A DNA stretch of 64,000 bases from Nitzschia sp. DOCU1 (Eukaryota; Bacillariophyta; Bacillariophyceae; Bacillariales; Bacillariaceae), in assembly GCA_951394045.1 (NCBI GenBank), contig OX595997.1, forward strand, positions 1,116,001 through 1,180,000, in the 5' to 3' direction. How positions within the stretch are numbered: position 1 is the stretch's first letter; the number at the start of each line of letters is the position of its first letter. Positions 43,811 to 54,391 of this stretch are shown piece after piece. A program made the position numbers and the translations under genes. The notes under the pieces were generated by a model. It saw only the letters and a list, made by a program, of their open reading frames with translations. It searched no databases and was not told the origin of the DNA.

Positions 43811-45208
43811 ATGATCCGGAGATTTTGTTCCTTGGGGCAGCGGGCATCACAGCAAAGAATCGCCGTTGCCATGAGTGGAGGCGTCGATTCTTCCGTGGTG
43901 GCTCATTTGCTGCGCCGCGACTATCCCAATGCCGAGCTCTTAGGGATTCACATGTCCAATTGGGACTATCATGTCGAAGACGAAAACTCTCAATCAAAAT
44001 GTTGGGAGCAAGATTGGAAGGATGCCAAGGCAGTGGCGCAACATGTTGGCATACCGATTGTGCACGCTTCGTTTCAGGCCGAGTACTGGAATTCCGTGTT
44101 TGAACCGTACGTCTCGCAGATTTCGCAACACTTTACTCCAAACCCCGATGTGGATTGTAACCGATATATCAAATTTGGTGTTTTGAAAGAGTTTTTGCAG
44201 TCGAAATATCAGGTCCAGACCTTGGCGACAGGGCATTACGCGCGATTATGGGATCCACAGTCGGGAAACGACATGCCCGACTGTTTGCAACAAGTTTTGG
44301 ATCGAGAGCCGTCCATTACCGATCTACTATCAACATCTGTCCCAACGTTGCTTGCTGCAAAAGACTTGTCCAAGGATCAATCCTACTTTTTGAGTGGCGT
44401 GTCAGGAGAGGCGTTTCGGAGTGTACTTTTCCCTCTTGGCGACTATCGCAAGCAATCCCCTCGAAACGAGACTGGCAGCGCGGGTGACGACGATTTCGAT
44501 TTCACGCCCACAGTACGACAGATAGCTTTGCAAGCACGACTTCCCAATGCACACAAACGCGATTCTATGGGCATTTGCTTTGTGGGAAAGCGAAAGCATG
44601 GCGAGTTTGTTCAACAATTTCTAGATCCTCCTCAGAATGATGGTGATGATAATTCTCATTCTCGTCTGGCATTGGGAAGATGCATTAATGTGGAGGATGG
44701 AAGCATTGTCAATACGTTTAACCCCGAAACGAATCCTTCGTTACTGTATGCTACTATTGGTCAGGGCGCCAAGATTGGAGGCGCATCCCAAAAGTGGTTT
44801 GTCGTAGACAAGCCGGACGCTACGACACTGCTGGTTTGCCCGGGAACGCACCATCCCGCGTTGTACGCAGACAGTTTTGTAGTGGAAGATCTCCACTGGA
44901 TTTCGGGCGAGGAGCCGCCATTGCCACTTCGTGCGCAGTGTCGGATACGCCACTTGCAACCGCTGGTGGATTGCGAAATACGCCAGGGACAAACTAGGGG
45001 ATATGAAGTTGTGACGGCGCGGCCATTGCGAGGGATTGCGCCGGGTCAGGTTTGTGGCGTTTATATGCGCGATCTGATCTGTTTGGGAGGCGGTAGGATT
45101 GCAGAACGTGGCCCTACGTACTTGGACTTGCACAAGGCACTGCCGTCTGAGTTGCATCCAGCGGGGAATAACGATCTATCTATCGTTGCAAATGGTGGAG
45201 CGGCATAG
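43811..45208 (+). CDS. tRNA-specific 2-thiouridylase, mitochondrial type (MTU1/MnmA)
   Basis: 465 residues, single exon. The enzyme thiolates U34 of tRNAs reading Lys, Glu and Gln codons, using ATP and a persulfide relay. The PP-loop is AMSGGVDSSV (22-29). The catalytic Cys lies in NPDVDCNRYIKF (C116) and the second Cys in MGICFVGKR (C256). GHYAR and the C-terminal beta-barrel with PGTHHPALY are also typical. The basic N-terminus MIRRFCSLGQRAS fits mitochondrial import. It is convergent with the MsrA gene, with 267 bp between the stops. Confidence 0.93.
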   Translation: MIRRFCSLGQRASQQRIAVAMSGGVDSSVVAHLLRRDYPNAELLGIHMSNWDYHVEDENSQSKCWEQDWKDAKAVAQHVGIPIVHASFQAEYWNSVFEPYVSQISQHFTPNPDVDCNRYIKFGVLKEFLQSKYQVQTLATGHYARLWDPQSGNDMPDCLQQVLDREPSITDLLSTSVPTLLAAKDLSKDQSYFLSGVSGEAFRSVLFPLGDYRKQSPRNETGSAGDDDFDFTPTVRQIALQARLPNAHKRDSMGICFVGKRKHGEFVQQFLDPPQNDGDDNSHSRLALGRCINVEDGSIVNTFNPETNPSLLYATIGQGAKIGGASQKWFVVDKPDATTLLVCPGTHHPALYADSFVVEDLHWISGEEPPLPLRAQCRIRHLQPLVDCEIRQGQTRGYEVVTARPLRGIAPGQVCGVYMRDLICLGGGRIAERGPTYLDLHKALPSELHPAGNNDLSIVANGGAA

Positions 45209-45475
45209 TACTTCATGCCAGCCGAGTGTCACCACTCATCTCAGTGGTCAGACCGTGATAAAGAGATAGTGCGTCTGATACGATCTCTATGCTATCGTGT
45301 GGTTATCACATTCTAGTCGAGGCGAAGCGAAGAAAACTCCAACTGGAACTAGGCATCAAACCATATCTCAAGTAGTCTCTGACGCCAATAGAGCGTCAAA
45401 ATCAACTTTCATTCATGGTGCATGATGCTCACTACCAAGCGCGTTACCTGGCTTCCTACTCTGCAACAACACTAT

Positions 45476-46196
45476 CTAGATCAAAAATGATTCCTCCGCC
45501 GCTCCTGTGTTCCTCCGCGCCCCAGTCATCTTCTCAATGTATTTTTGATGATACTCTTCCGCCCGATAAAAGTCGCTTGCGTCTTCTACAGCCACCATCT
45601 TACCCAAGGCACCTCTGGATTGCACCGCTCTCTCCGCTAGTTCACGTTGCTGAGGAGTGAAGACAAAAATGGCTGATCGGTACTGGAATCCAGCCCAACG
45701 AGGATCCGCCGGAGTGTGCATTTCAAAGAAAAGATCAAGCAGGTCTGCATATGAAATCACTGAAGGGTCAAAGGTTACCCGAATGGATTCGGCGTCTGCA
45801 ATAAAAGAGCACGCGGCGTCAGTACGTCAGGTTCCATGGAAACAACACTTTCGGCAAACAACCTGATAGTGCCATGCACTTACAATCTTGGACATTTTGA
45901 TACGTCGGGTTAATGGCGTTTGGATCTTTGGAGCCACTGTACCCAACTACAGTCTCGAGCACGCCCTCAACGTCGTCAAGTTCGCGTTGAGGGCCCCAAA
46001 ATCACCCAGCGGCAATCTCCATGGTCGCCGAGGGATCTGCTGGAGCAGGTAACAAAGGGCAAATGTCTGTGCCACCTCGGGCGCCGGCCTTGAGAGCCGT
46101 TGATGTTGTCCATCTTGACGACGCAGGGTTTACCACAAACGATGCCGACGGTACCACCAAGGCCACGAGCATGTTCCACACGAGCCCCTTCATCAT
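45476..46196 (-). CDS. msrA: Selenoprotein methionine-S-sulfoxide reductase A, plastid type
   Basis: Two exons (45884-46196 and 45476-45795), with an 88-bp GT-AG intron restoring VQD-YAES; 210 residues. MsrA reduces methionine S-sulfoxide in proteins. The family signature GCFWG appears here as G-TGA-FWGPQ: the catalytic Cys codon is TGA at 46002-46004 (residue 65). The conserved sequence continues in frame on both sides, as expected for selenocysteine. Further motifs are VVGYSG, INPTYQNVQD, VTFDPSVISYADLLD, QYRSAIF and FYRAEEYHQKYIEK. The signal peptide MKGLVWNMLVALVVPSASF-VVNP indicates the plastid. An upstream ATG at 46226 is possible. I could not fold a convincing SECIS element in the 3' flank by eye. 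A conventional gene model would truncate at TGA. Confidence 0.87.
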
Positions 46197-46226
46197 CGTT
46201 CCAGTTTGACTACGTCTGCGCCACAT

Positions 46227-48961
46227 TAGTATGATTGCTGTCGTGTTACCTTCGAAAACGTTGATGCCTAATACTTTTCAGGTTCACGAGGAAACTTTTA
46301 TGAACAAATACAACTCTTGATTTGCTTATTATGGTCGTCATCAAGCATGTCGTCGGATAGTACCTTGCCACCGTCATTCCGTTTCTTCGATGGGATCATC
46401 GATGAGCCAGAGAAAATGTGACCACGTCACATGCTAATGCGTCTCAGTCGTGCATACCACGTGATTATGTCTGGCCTTCGCACACGGGAGCTACTACTAG
46501 CATCTTGGCCGACACTACTGCATGGAGAAACAATGGCAGGCAGAGTTGAGCAGCTATGTACCGTACTTTCGTGAGTAATATATTTGTATTCATGTAAGCA
46601 GTAGAAGTATTGCGTCGTCAATGGTATGACACTGCTCGTCCTGCTGGTGGTATGGTGCTGGTTCTTCTTTCTGATGCTCTCCTGCTCTGCTTCTTCCACC
46701 TGCGGCGCTGACTCGTACTCATGTATTATTAGTAAAATGCAACCGGCGTAGTATTTTCTCGTAGGGCATCAACGAAGTCTACGTCAACATACGTCATCAA
46801 AAGTTTGGGTATGCCTACCATTGAATCGAGCAAACTGGAGTACCAAAATGCAACAAAAGTAGCATATGGGGTAGAATATTGTTCGCCGTAAATGCTACCC
46901 TATCGCGGTTAAAAAGCACGAGCTCAAAGAAAATGCAACCGCGCGCTTGAGTATGCCACAAATGCAAACGGCACACCGCCAAGAACAAGAACGAGTCCCC
47001 ACCATCGGATGGTGATACATCTTGCTGCTGCTGTCTCATGGTACAGCAAATCTTCGCAAAATGGCCACATGATGGCAAACTGCACATTCGTCTCAACAAT
47101 CAGCAGGGGATTATTGGGGATTGTTTTGAAAGAACCGGTCAAATTGTGCTGCCAAGAGGCACAAGAAAGAGCCAGAGCCCTCCGAACTTTGTTGACGCCG
47201 CCACTACTGCACAAAATCCAAGAAGGATTATTTTGCAAGGCAAGAAGGACAGTGTTGTCAGTAATGATGATGGCAGTTGCCGTTCAACCTGTCATTTTTG
47301 GATTCACCAAATGTGGAGTTGACGACCATTCGAAGCGAGAAGCTGCAAACCAACACCAGGGATACAACCTGCAGCTGCTGCTGCCACCGATGCTGCTACT
47401 GTTGTCGCCGCTGCTTTCAAATCGACTATCAACAGCAGCTGCTGCCACTATTTTGCCCCTGGATTGTTGTTGTGATTTTTTGTCCAAGTGCCAAGATCCA
47501 AGATTTCATAGTACTACTCAAGCGAAATTGCACAATGAGGAAGCTTGCTACACTACTTGCACAGCTGATCGAATGCATGGAATGTTATGCATTGCAACTT
47601 TTTGTATACTACTATTTAGTAAAATATAGTTAAAGTAGCTTTATATGACAGTAGGCCGCTGCACATAAGCACAAACGATGGAACCAAGTGCTTCCACTGC
47701 TACTAGTATCTGCTGCAACCTTGTCAATCTCGCAGCCAATTCAAAACTTACAAGACGGCACTGCAGTATGCAGTATAGACTGCAACAGTAGGCTAAGTCG
47801 GAGAGTAGCTACAGTAGCTAGCTAGAGAGTGGTATTAGTCTTTGAGATACGGAGCATGATGTTATTGTCGGTTCATGTCGACTTCGTCTTTTCAGAGGGG
47901 TCGTACGTCATACCCCCGTGGGCAACGAGAAGGTCCGTGGGCTTTGTACCTACGTGGGCTTTGTACTGAGTCTACAGCGTTGCATACACCGTTGCATTTT
48001 TTTGAGGTACCAACGTAGTACCTGCCGGAGTAGCTAATGCAAGCTACTATAAAACATAGGACCATACAGTGCAGTCGCGTCAAGTCTCGTCTCTAAAAGA
48101 GGCAGGGAGAGGACAACATTTCCAGCTACTACGGCTGCCTTTCCAGGTAGCCGTTATCGCTTTGGCGATATGGCGTGATCGTTCCTTTCCGATCGTCTAC
48201 GTAGCTGCTGCTAATGGATAGCGCGCACTTTTCGCTGCTTTATGTAGTACACCATGTACTAGCAGGACTTCTTGGTACTACTACTAACAACAACGAGTAA
48301 TGATCCTTTGAAGAACAAGCAGGAGTGGGGATGAAGTACTAGCATGCTACCGGCAGAAGCAACATTATTGTTCTTTCTGCGAGCATTATCGTAGTCGGTG
48401 GACATTTTCTCACATAATGGTTCGCTCTTCCTTCTTCGCTGCTATTGCTTTTGCGGACCATCCAGCAAGTGATCGGACAATTTTGAGATTCATTCCCCGT
48501 CGTGTGATTGGCCCGACTACACGGTATCGTACTCCGACCGGTCCGAGCGGAGAGAACCGTGTGATAGAAAAATGTGCCGATCGATCGTATGTCGAACTTA
48601 ATGCTGCGACGAATATACAGATCCTCGGGTATGGATACAAAACTTTTTTCCCGTGACTCGTGAAAACGCAAAGCAATTGGAGTCTCCATACGAGTTTATG
48701 GCCCTTCTTTGTTCGGTTGCAAGTTTTTGGGTTGTTGTCTCGCGGAAAAAGGCGAGGAAGCGACCTCGGCATGAAACTCTGCTCCTTTCAACGGTAACAT
48801 TGTTCCTGGTTGTACTCACATTTTATTCAGTCCACCGAGGCTTCATCCTACTAACGAAGGCACCCCGGCCACGTTGCTGAAAACTTTGTCGACTTGTTTT
48901 CACACAACCATTCTTTCTTTTTGGAGCAGTCAACCATAAAATATCTCATTATCAAAACAAC
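46227..48961. other. Gene-poor 2.7-kb stretch
   Basis: Several open frames on both strands (longest 47009-47629) lack domain or composition support; Cys/Leu-rich CAG/CTG runs at 47370-47460 inflate them. A dispersed repeat copy lies near 48153-48238. Confidence 0.4.
48153..48238 (+). repeat. Dispersed short repeat, copy C (diverged)
   Basis: Carries TATCGCT, CCTTTCCGATCGTC, then GGATAGCGCGCACTTTTCGC, parallel to the order in the copy near 57828-57915 (GGATAGTGTGCACTCTTCGC). Confidence 0.45.
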
Positions 48962-49828
48962 ATGACGACCACAATCCTGTCACATTCGTTTACGGCGCCC
49001 TCGGTATCTCCTTATCGCCTTCACGATCAATTCTACGCCAACATGTTCCAGCAGGAATGCGATGATTCACGAGACGATGACAAACAAGAAGCATTTTTGG
49101 GTGTGAGCATGCAATTCCCTCCAGCTCTGGTGCAACAACGATCGAGCCGCGTTGTTAATGCCAGGCCGAAGACGCTGAAGAAAAGTGAGAGTGAACCAAT
49201 GGTGGCGGTGCGTAGAAATTCTTTGGGATCGAGGAGTGTGAGCAGCGTGAAAACCATTAAAACAAGACCATCGTATCGACAACAGCAACCACAACAACAA
49301 CGAAATAACCAAATGTCTCCGTCGGAGCTGCAAATACAACAGCTTTACATGGAGGCACGTCGACATCAGGCTGCGGCTGCTCGAGTGACTAAACTCGAAG
49401 ACTTTCGCAGCATGTCATGTACATTGCCGGCAGCCAAGACGTCATTGACATTGAGCAATAATGACCCGTCCGCTTCCCCTTCCAATCATTGTCCTTTGAT
49501 TCCCTCCGCTCCTCCATCCTCTCTCATTAAAGGCAACAAGAAACGTCGAAAAGCTGGACCCATGTTCCGCGGAAAGAAATCCTGGACGTCTTCTGCAGCG
49601 GCCGGGTCCTTTGTTGCCGAGGCTGATCATGCGGATCGATATTACCTTAAAAGTCCAACTATGCCTCGGAAATCACAGTCAGAGCGACGAGCTGGAACTT
49701 CCATGCTAGAACCTGCGTTGCGTCAGATTGAAGAGGAAGATGAGGACGACAAGAAGCAGCAGCTTGGGTGGAAGTCCTTTTTGCCCAGAAAGTGGACCAC
49801 TCAACGTTCACTCACCGTTGAGATTTAG
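48962..49828 (+). CDS. Unrecognised low-complexity protein
   Basis: 288 residues from ATG. Ser/Arg/Gln-rich and mostly disordered, with a Q-rich tract (about 103-112) and phosphosite-like KKSESEP and KSQSERR motifs. A helical segment, IQQLYMEARRHQAAAARVTKLEDFRSM, looks conserved and may be a coiled coil. The C-terminus is acidic (EEEDEDDKK) followed by WKSFLPRKW. No known domain; possibly a regulatory or cytoskeletal adaptor. Confidence 0.65.
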   Translation: MTTTILSHSFTAPSVSPYRLHDQFYANMFQQECDDSRDDDKQEAFLGVSMQFPPALVQQRSSRVVNARPKTLKKSESEPMVAVRRNSLGSRSVSSVKTIKTRPSYRQQQPQQQRNNQMSPSELQIQQLYMEARRHQAAAARVTKLEDFRSMSCTLPAAKTSLTLSNNDPSASPSNHCPLIPSAPPSSLIKGNKKRRKAGPMFRGKKSWTSSAAAGSFVAEADHADRYYLKSPTMPRKSQSERRAGTSMLEPALRQIEEEDEDDKKQQLGWKSFLPRKWTTQRSLTVEI

Positions 49829-50847
49829 ACCCTTTCATATCATTTACTGCAACGATGATAGATTGGTTCACGCTTCCGGCATCTACTGCACCGAGTGCAA
49901 CCTTTAGCCCGCCCTCTTTCGGCTACGCTACCGATAGTCTCGAGTTCTACACCCCTGTTGAAATGATTTAAGAACAAGCACCTAGAGACACGCTTCAATA
50001 AGATGCGAAAACTTGTTCGCTAGCTACCTTGTTAATAATTCCCACTACTCCAGAGTACTCTACCGAGATGCACGTAGCGCGAGATACGCTGCTAGAAAAT
50101 GCTGCCTCTTCGCTTTGCGACAAGGACTTACCAAGCTTTGAATCTATCTACATTTGAAAGCACGGGCAACTCCGGCTCGTCTATAGTTTTAAAAAAAAAC
50201 AGAGCATACTACCTAGTTAGCAACTACCTCGATGATAGAAGAGGATCGATCTCTTTGTTCGCCGCAGCGATACCTGCCACCTACGACAGCCTCCTAGTAG
50301 TAGCTAATTGCACATATCGCAGCATGATTCTTGGGTTACTGCTGTTCCATAACACCGCACAACAACAGCACTACGAACTTCTATCGCTCTACTATCTATA
50401 GTGGTGTGTTGCTACTTCTGGTAGCTACCGTCCCGGAAGAGACGTTTCTTATCGTACTCTCGGTATGCATATGGTCCAACACCACACTACTAGATCCTGC
50501 GGGACTGCATATGATGAGGTCACGCTTTCGATAAAAGTCCGATAAAAAATGTGGCCGCATACCGACGGCACGCTCGTGGGCAGTTTTATGATATTAATCA
50601 ATGAATATGATCATACCCACATTTCATACAAGTCGTTGATCCGTTGTTGGATTTTCCCCTCCTAACGTCATGTGCCCAAATACTTCAAGCCACCTGGACA
50701 ACCTCCAACAGTCTCCAACACATGCACCTCAGCCCTAAGAATAGCTCATTCGTGACAATAGGCACACATGCAACACCTGTGTTCCGTATTGTTTTGCTGC
50801 CATATTGTCAATCTTGGATCCGAACAAGAAGCTCGCGACTGTCTACA
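49829..50847. other. Intergenic with a dispersed repeat copy
   Basis: About 1 kb, TAG/CTA-rich. Contains an inverted copy of the dispersed repeat at about 50214-50273. No supported gene. Confidence 0.4.
50214..50273 (-). repeat. Dispersed short repeat, copy D (inverted)
   Basis: Matches the reverse complement of about 57827-57877 over some 50 bp around GAAGAGGATCGAT and TCTTTG. The translated stretch YLDDRRGSISL is the same in both. Confidence 0.5.
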
Positions 50848-53439
50848 ATGAAGGGCTCATCATCGCGACGGGGTCCAATTCAACCAGATCCTCTTTATAG
50901 TTTGAACAAACGCCGCATTATTAAGAAGAAAGACGCAATGAACTTTGCAGACATTTATACTCGTCCAACTGAAAGTGAATCATTTGAAGACCCCGAAGAC
51001 GAGCAGAGTAACGGTGGCTTCTCTCATCAGTCTTCAGATTCTTCTGATCGAGGCTTTGAATTGCCTTCCGGATATCGCAGCCCATCTTCTTCGCCGCCTA
51101 AAAAGAAAGGTTCCCCCTTACCGAAATCCAATTCCGCAAACTCCTTGTCCATGAAAATGACAGTCATTGACGATGAGGATCGGTTACTCATTTTGGCCAA
51201 GCACCCCAATGTTTCGGAAGACCAGGTGGTGACGACATTAATTCGGCAACAGCAAGCACAAGCACTCCGGGACCAACAAAGAGGATCGCAGCGCCAGCAG
51301 ATGCGTCAAGCCAGCAGTGAGCATCCAATTCAGCATAATCAGGTACGATTTTCTCCAGCCTTTCCGATCGATGCCGACACAGGAGAAGCCTGGGATAGTC
51401 AGACGGCAAGGCGGGGAAACTTGAGTACCAAGACTTCCAAGGCTGGCGGTGGTAGTAACAATGCAGCAGAGACCTCCTTTGATAAGGTTTGGTCATCTGA
51501 TGTCGACTCTGAACAACAATCGGCGCCCGAAAAGAAGTCATTCTTTTCGGGTGTCTGGAGTAAAATCTTTCCCTCTTCCTCCTCGGCACCCGATCGTGAT
51601 GATTCGGTTATTTCCAAGCAGGACGCTAACATGTCGATTAGCATGGCATCCGACAAGACGCCCAAAACTTCGAACGTGGACGTAAAGGCCAGGGCAAAGA
51701 GAATACGCCAACAAACGGGATATTTAACCTTGGGGGACCATTGGGAACGTTTTCAACACAAGCTATTTCATACCAAAGAAGGCTGGATTGTGCTGGGTCT
51801 GTTGGTGATTCTTCTTTTGGCAATCTTAGCCACGGTTGTTGCTGCACTGGCTTCTACATCTGACGACACTTCAGTCAACTCCAATCCGCTTGACAATGCC
51901 GGCGCCGGCAGACCTACTCCAGACGATTTTTGGACACTCCCTCCTACATCATCGCCGACCGCAGCTGCGACAATGTCTATATCGATGCGTGGCACAACGA
52001 CCGTTCCAAGGCCGCAGCCGACGACGTCGACTCCTCCCACGGTAGAACCAACTTGGCAGCCCACTACAATTGATCTCATTGAGCTTGCTGCGACAGCAAG
52101 TCCAACATCTAGTCCAGCAACTGGTGCCACCGATAAGCCCACACTTCCTCCCACTGCGCGCCCAACCCTTCGATTGACGGCATCGCCTACGACAGCCCCT
52201 GTACTGCCAACGGCGTCGCCGACCGTTTGGACATTTCTTGACAGTCCACCATTGACAGAAGTGGGAGCTTCTCTGGTGGGAAGCGACACAGAGCAGCGAT
52301 TTGGACAAGCCGTGTCGCTCTCGGCGCATGGGCTGGTGTTGGCTGTTGGATCTCCCTTTGCCACCATTGATACCAAAGTACAAGCTGGTATGGTACAAGT
52401 GTTTGAGTGGTCGGACGCAAATGGAGGTGCCTGGCAGCCGCGTGGGGTGCCGATTCTGGGAAGAAATCAAGGCGATAAATTTGGTAGTGATGTGGCGCTC
52501 AATGGCGATGGATCCGTTCTGATAGCATCCGAGCCGACTTACAGCGGAGCGGCTGGAAATCGTTCGGGCAATGTTCGGGCCTTTATGTACACTGTTGTTA
52601 CGGGTGGCGTAGGCTCATATGTTTCTTTGGGTCAAGAGCTATCAGGGACTGCCGCCTCGGATCATTTTGGCATTTCCCTAGCAATCACCGCCGATGGGAA
52701 ACGAATTGCGGTCGGCGCTCCGTACCATGACAACGGAGAATCACAGCGGAACATATCGGGGCAAGTTATGGTCTTCGACTACATCGCAAACGACACCCCG
52801 GGTGGTACTTGGCGGGCCCGAACTCCCATGGCTGGGACGGATCAATTGGACTGGTTTGGATCGAGCGTTGACCTGGATTCAGACGGAAAGATCATGTGCG
52901 TTGGGGCACCACGAAATATCGTTAATGGAGGATACGTTAAGTGCTATGATTTGACAACCAATGAAGTCATGGGAGGATTGATCAAAAACGAAATTGAACC
53001 GCTCAGGTACGATGATAATTTCGGCGCCGCTCTCAAGGTGTCGGGTGTTTCTGGAACGTATCGAGTGGCTATTGGTGCGCCGGGGAAGAACAACAAAGCC
53101 CTTGATGACGGAATGGTAACCGTCTACCAATGGAATGTAATCAGTGAGGAATGGTCACTGATAGGCGCGCCAATTGTTGCGGATGTTTCGGAGCAAGGAG
53201 ACAAACTAGGGTTTGCTGTCGACCTGCAGGAGGATATCTTGGTCGTTGCATCTCCGGGACGAGATACAGTGGACCGATATGTTCTACAAGAGTCGCGCTG
53301 GGAAAGGCACCCAGCAACTTTGTTGGGCGCGGATGGCTCGGTTTTCGGCTATGCTGTGCGCCAACAAGGTGACCGACTGGCCATTGGGAGTCCAGGTATT
53401 AACAACGAGTCCGGCATGGTCAATGTCTATACACGATAA
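50848..53439 (+). CDS. Single-pass membrane protein with FG-GAP-like beta-propeller
   Basis: About 863 residues from ATG 50848 (the frame is open upstream without good support). The N-terminal 300 residues are cytosolic, Ser/Lys-rich and disordered. One TM follows (GWIVLGLLVILLLAILATVVAAL). Then comes a Pro/Thr stalk with repeated TASPT/PTxxP units (likely O-glycosylated). The C-terminal 400 residues contain about seven integrin-alpha-like FG-GAP repeats, each with a FG.xV...G or VGAPYxD core (RFGQAVSLS, KFGSDVAL, HFGISLAI, WFGSSVDL, NFGAALKV). Type II topology places the propeller outside. It may be an adhesion or cell-wall-facing protein; the ligand is unknown. Confidence 0.82.
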   Translation: MKGSSSRRGPIQPDPLYSLNKRRIIKKKDAMNFADIYTRPTESESFEDPEDEQSNGGFSHQSSDSSDRGFELPSGYRSPSSSPPKKKGSPLPKSNSANSLSMKMTVIDDEDRLLILAKHPNVSEDQVVTTLIRQQQAQALRDQQRGSQRQQMRQASSEHPIQHNQVRFSPAFPIDADTGEAWDSQTARRGNLSTKTSKAGGGSNNAAETSFDKVWSSDVDSEQQSAPEKKSFFSGVWSKIFPSSSSAPDRDDSVISKQDANMSISMASDKTPKTSNVDVKARAKRIRQQTGYLTLGDHWERFQHKLFHTKEGWIVLGLLVILLLAILATVVAALASTSDDTSVNSNPLDNAGAGRPTPDDFWTLPPTSSPTAAATMSISMRGTTTVPRPQPTTSTPPTVEPTWQPTTIDLIELAATASPTSSPATGATDKPTLPPTARPTLRLTASPTTAPVLPTASPTVWTFLDSPPLTEVGASLVGSDTEQRFGQAVSLSAHGLVLAVGSPFATIDTKVQAGMVQVFEWSDANGGAWQPRGVPILGRNQGDKFGSDVALNGDGSVLIASEPTYSGAAGNRSGNVRAFMYTVVTGGVGSYVSLGQELSGTAASDHFGISLAITADGKRIAVGAPYHDNGESQRNISGQVMVFDYIANDTPGGTWRARTPMAGTDQLDWFGSSVDLDSDGKIMCVGAPRNIVNGGYVKCYDLTTNEVMGGLIKNEIEPLRYDDNFGAALKVSGVSGTYRVAIGAPGKNNKALDDGMVTVYQWNVISEEWSLIGAPIVADVSEQGDKLGFAVDLQEDILVVASPGRDTVDRYVLQESRWERHPATLLGADGSVFGYAVRQQGDRLAIGSPGINNESGMVNVYTR

Positions 53440-53449
53440 CGGTTATTGC

Positions 53450-54100
53450 TTATTCTAGCCAGCGGGATGCTTTAGTTATCTTCTTGTACAGTTGCTTTAT
53501 GACTCTTCGCTTAGCATCTCCCATCACTAACCAAACTAGATTCCACATACCGTACCGTAATGTAAGGAGACGATCGTTTGTTACACGGGATTGTGTGTGG
53601 AATTTTGTGAGGAGTATTTTGAGTCTATTTTCATTATAGAGAAATGCATCCACCTGGGGCATAGGGTGTGCCAATCCCTGGCCTACAAAATAGGTATCAT
53701 AGGAACACGAGTTGGTTTGCCCCGCAGGCTCCACTTCTACTACTTCGTTTACCCCCAGGCGAAAAGCGAAGCGCTTACTACTTAATATTCTCCCATGAAG
53801 CCAGTTAGCTACAGCAAAGTACATTTCGGCTCGTGGTTTGTTGCCACCCGTGGCCTCTTGGGAGTGTGGGTGGAGGCAGTTTCGTGGGCCTGTGCCTTCC
53901 TGCCACTCTCCTATGACACCAGGCTCAAAGCGTGCGGTCGCAAAATAAAATGTTTTACCCGGCGTCCGTCGAATTGCTCGCCCGCCGCGCCGCCATTCGT
54001 TTCGTAGTTGTTCTTGTTTGTCTATGTGGAGCAGAGGCAATAAATTGGGGTCAATCGCATATAAGCCTATCTTGTTCCTTAAATCGATATTGAAAGACAA
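53450..54100 (-). CDS. Long open frame without ATG, doubtful
   Basis: A 216-codon frame convergent with the FG-GAP gene. Its composition is protein-like (for example YDTYFVGQGLAHPMPQVDAFLYNENRLK), but the first ATG comes only at codon 93 and no family is recognised. It may be an exon or a decayed gene. Confidence 0.25.
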   Translation of the reverse strand: MSFNIDLRNKIGLYAIDPNLLPLLHIDKQEQLRNEWRRGGRAIRRTPGKTFYFATARFEPGVIGEWQEGTGPRNCLHPHSQEATGGNKPRAEMYFAVANWLHGRILSSKRFAFRLGVNEVVEVEPAGQTNSCSYDTYFVGQGLAHPMPQVDAFLYNENRLKILLTKFHTQSRVTNDRLLTLRYGMWNLVWLVMGDAKRRVIKQLYKKITKASRWLE

Positions 54101-54391
54101 TAATTAAAATATTTAATGTCACCGCAAAACAAGATGTTCTCCATGTCGAGCAAGATGTCACGTTTTCCGCAGAACATCTATTGAAACTTTAGCATGCGAA
54201 CAGTTCTTTCACTGCTCACTATTTTCAACAACACGGCGCGGGAATCAAAATTGACACCAACGTGTCTTCGGGTTCCCTTTCGAGCTTGCTGCCATCTATG
54301 GCTTGTTCCATTACATTCACTCAACGAATGATCATCCCATAAAAAACAAAGTAACATTTTAAATCGAAAAGACAGTCAAAAGGTTTCCACT

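Noticed and set aside
45241..45475. Candidate SECIS hairpins in the MsrA 3' flank (for example GTGATAA/TTATCAC, GACGC/GCGTC)
   Set aside because: None had the quartet-forming ATGA/GA pair together with an apical AA at the usual spacing, so I do not annotate a SECIS.
46002..46226. Stand-alone 74-codon protein ending at the TGA
   Set aside because: The sequence beyond TGA continues the MsrA family without interruption, so the TGA is better read as selenocysteine than as a stop.
47009..47629. 206-codon open frame on the plus strand
   Set aside because: Composition is dominated by CAG/CTG repeats (Leu, Ala and Cys runs), open frames overlap on both strands and no domain is visible; most likely chance.
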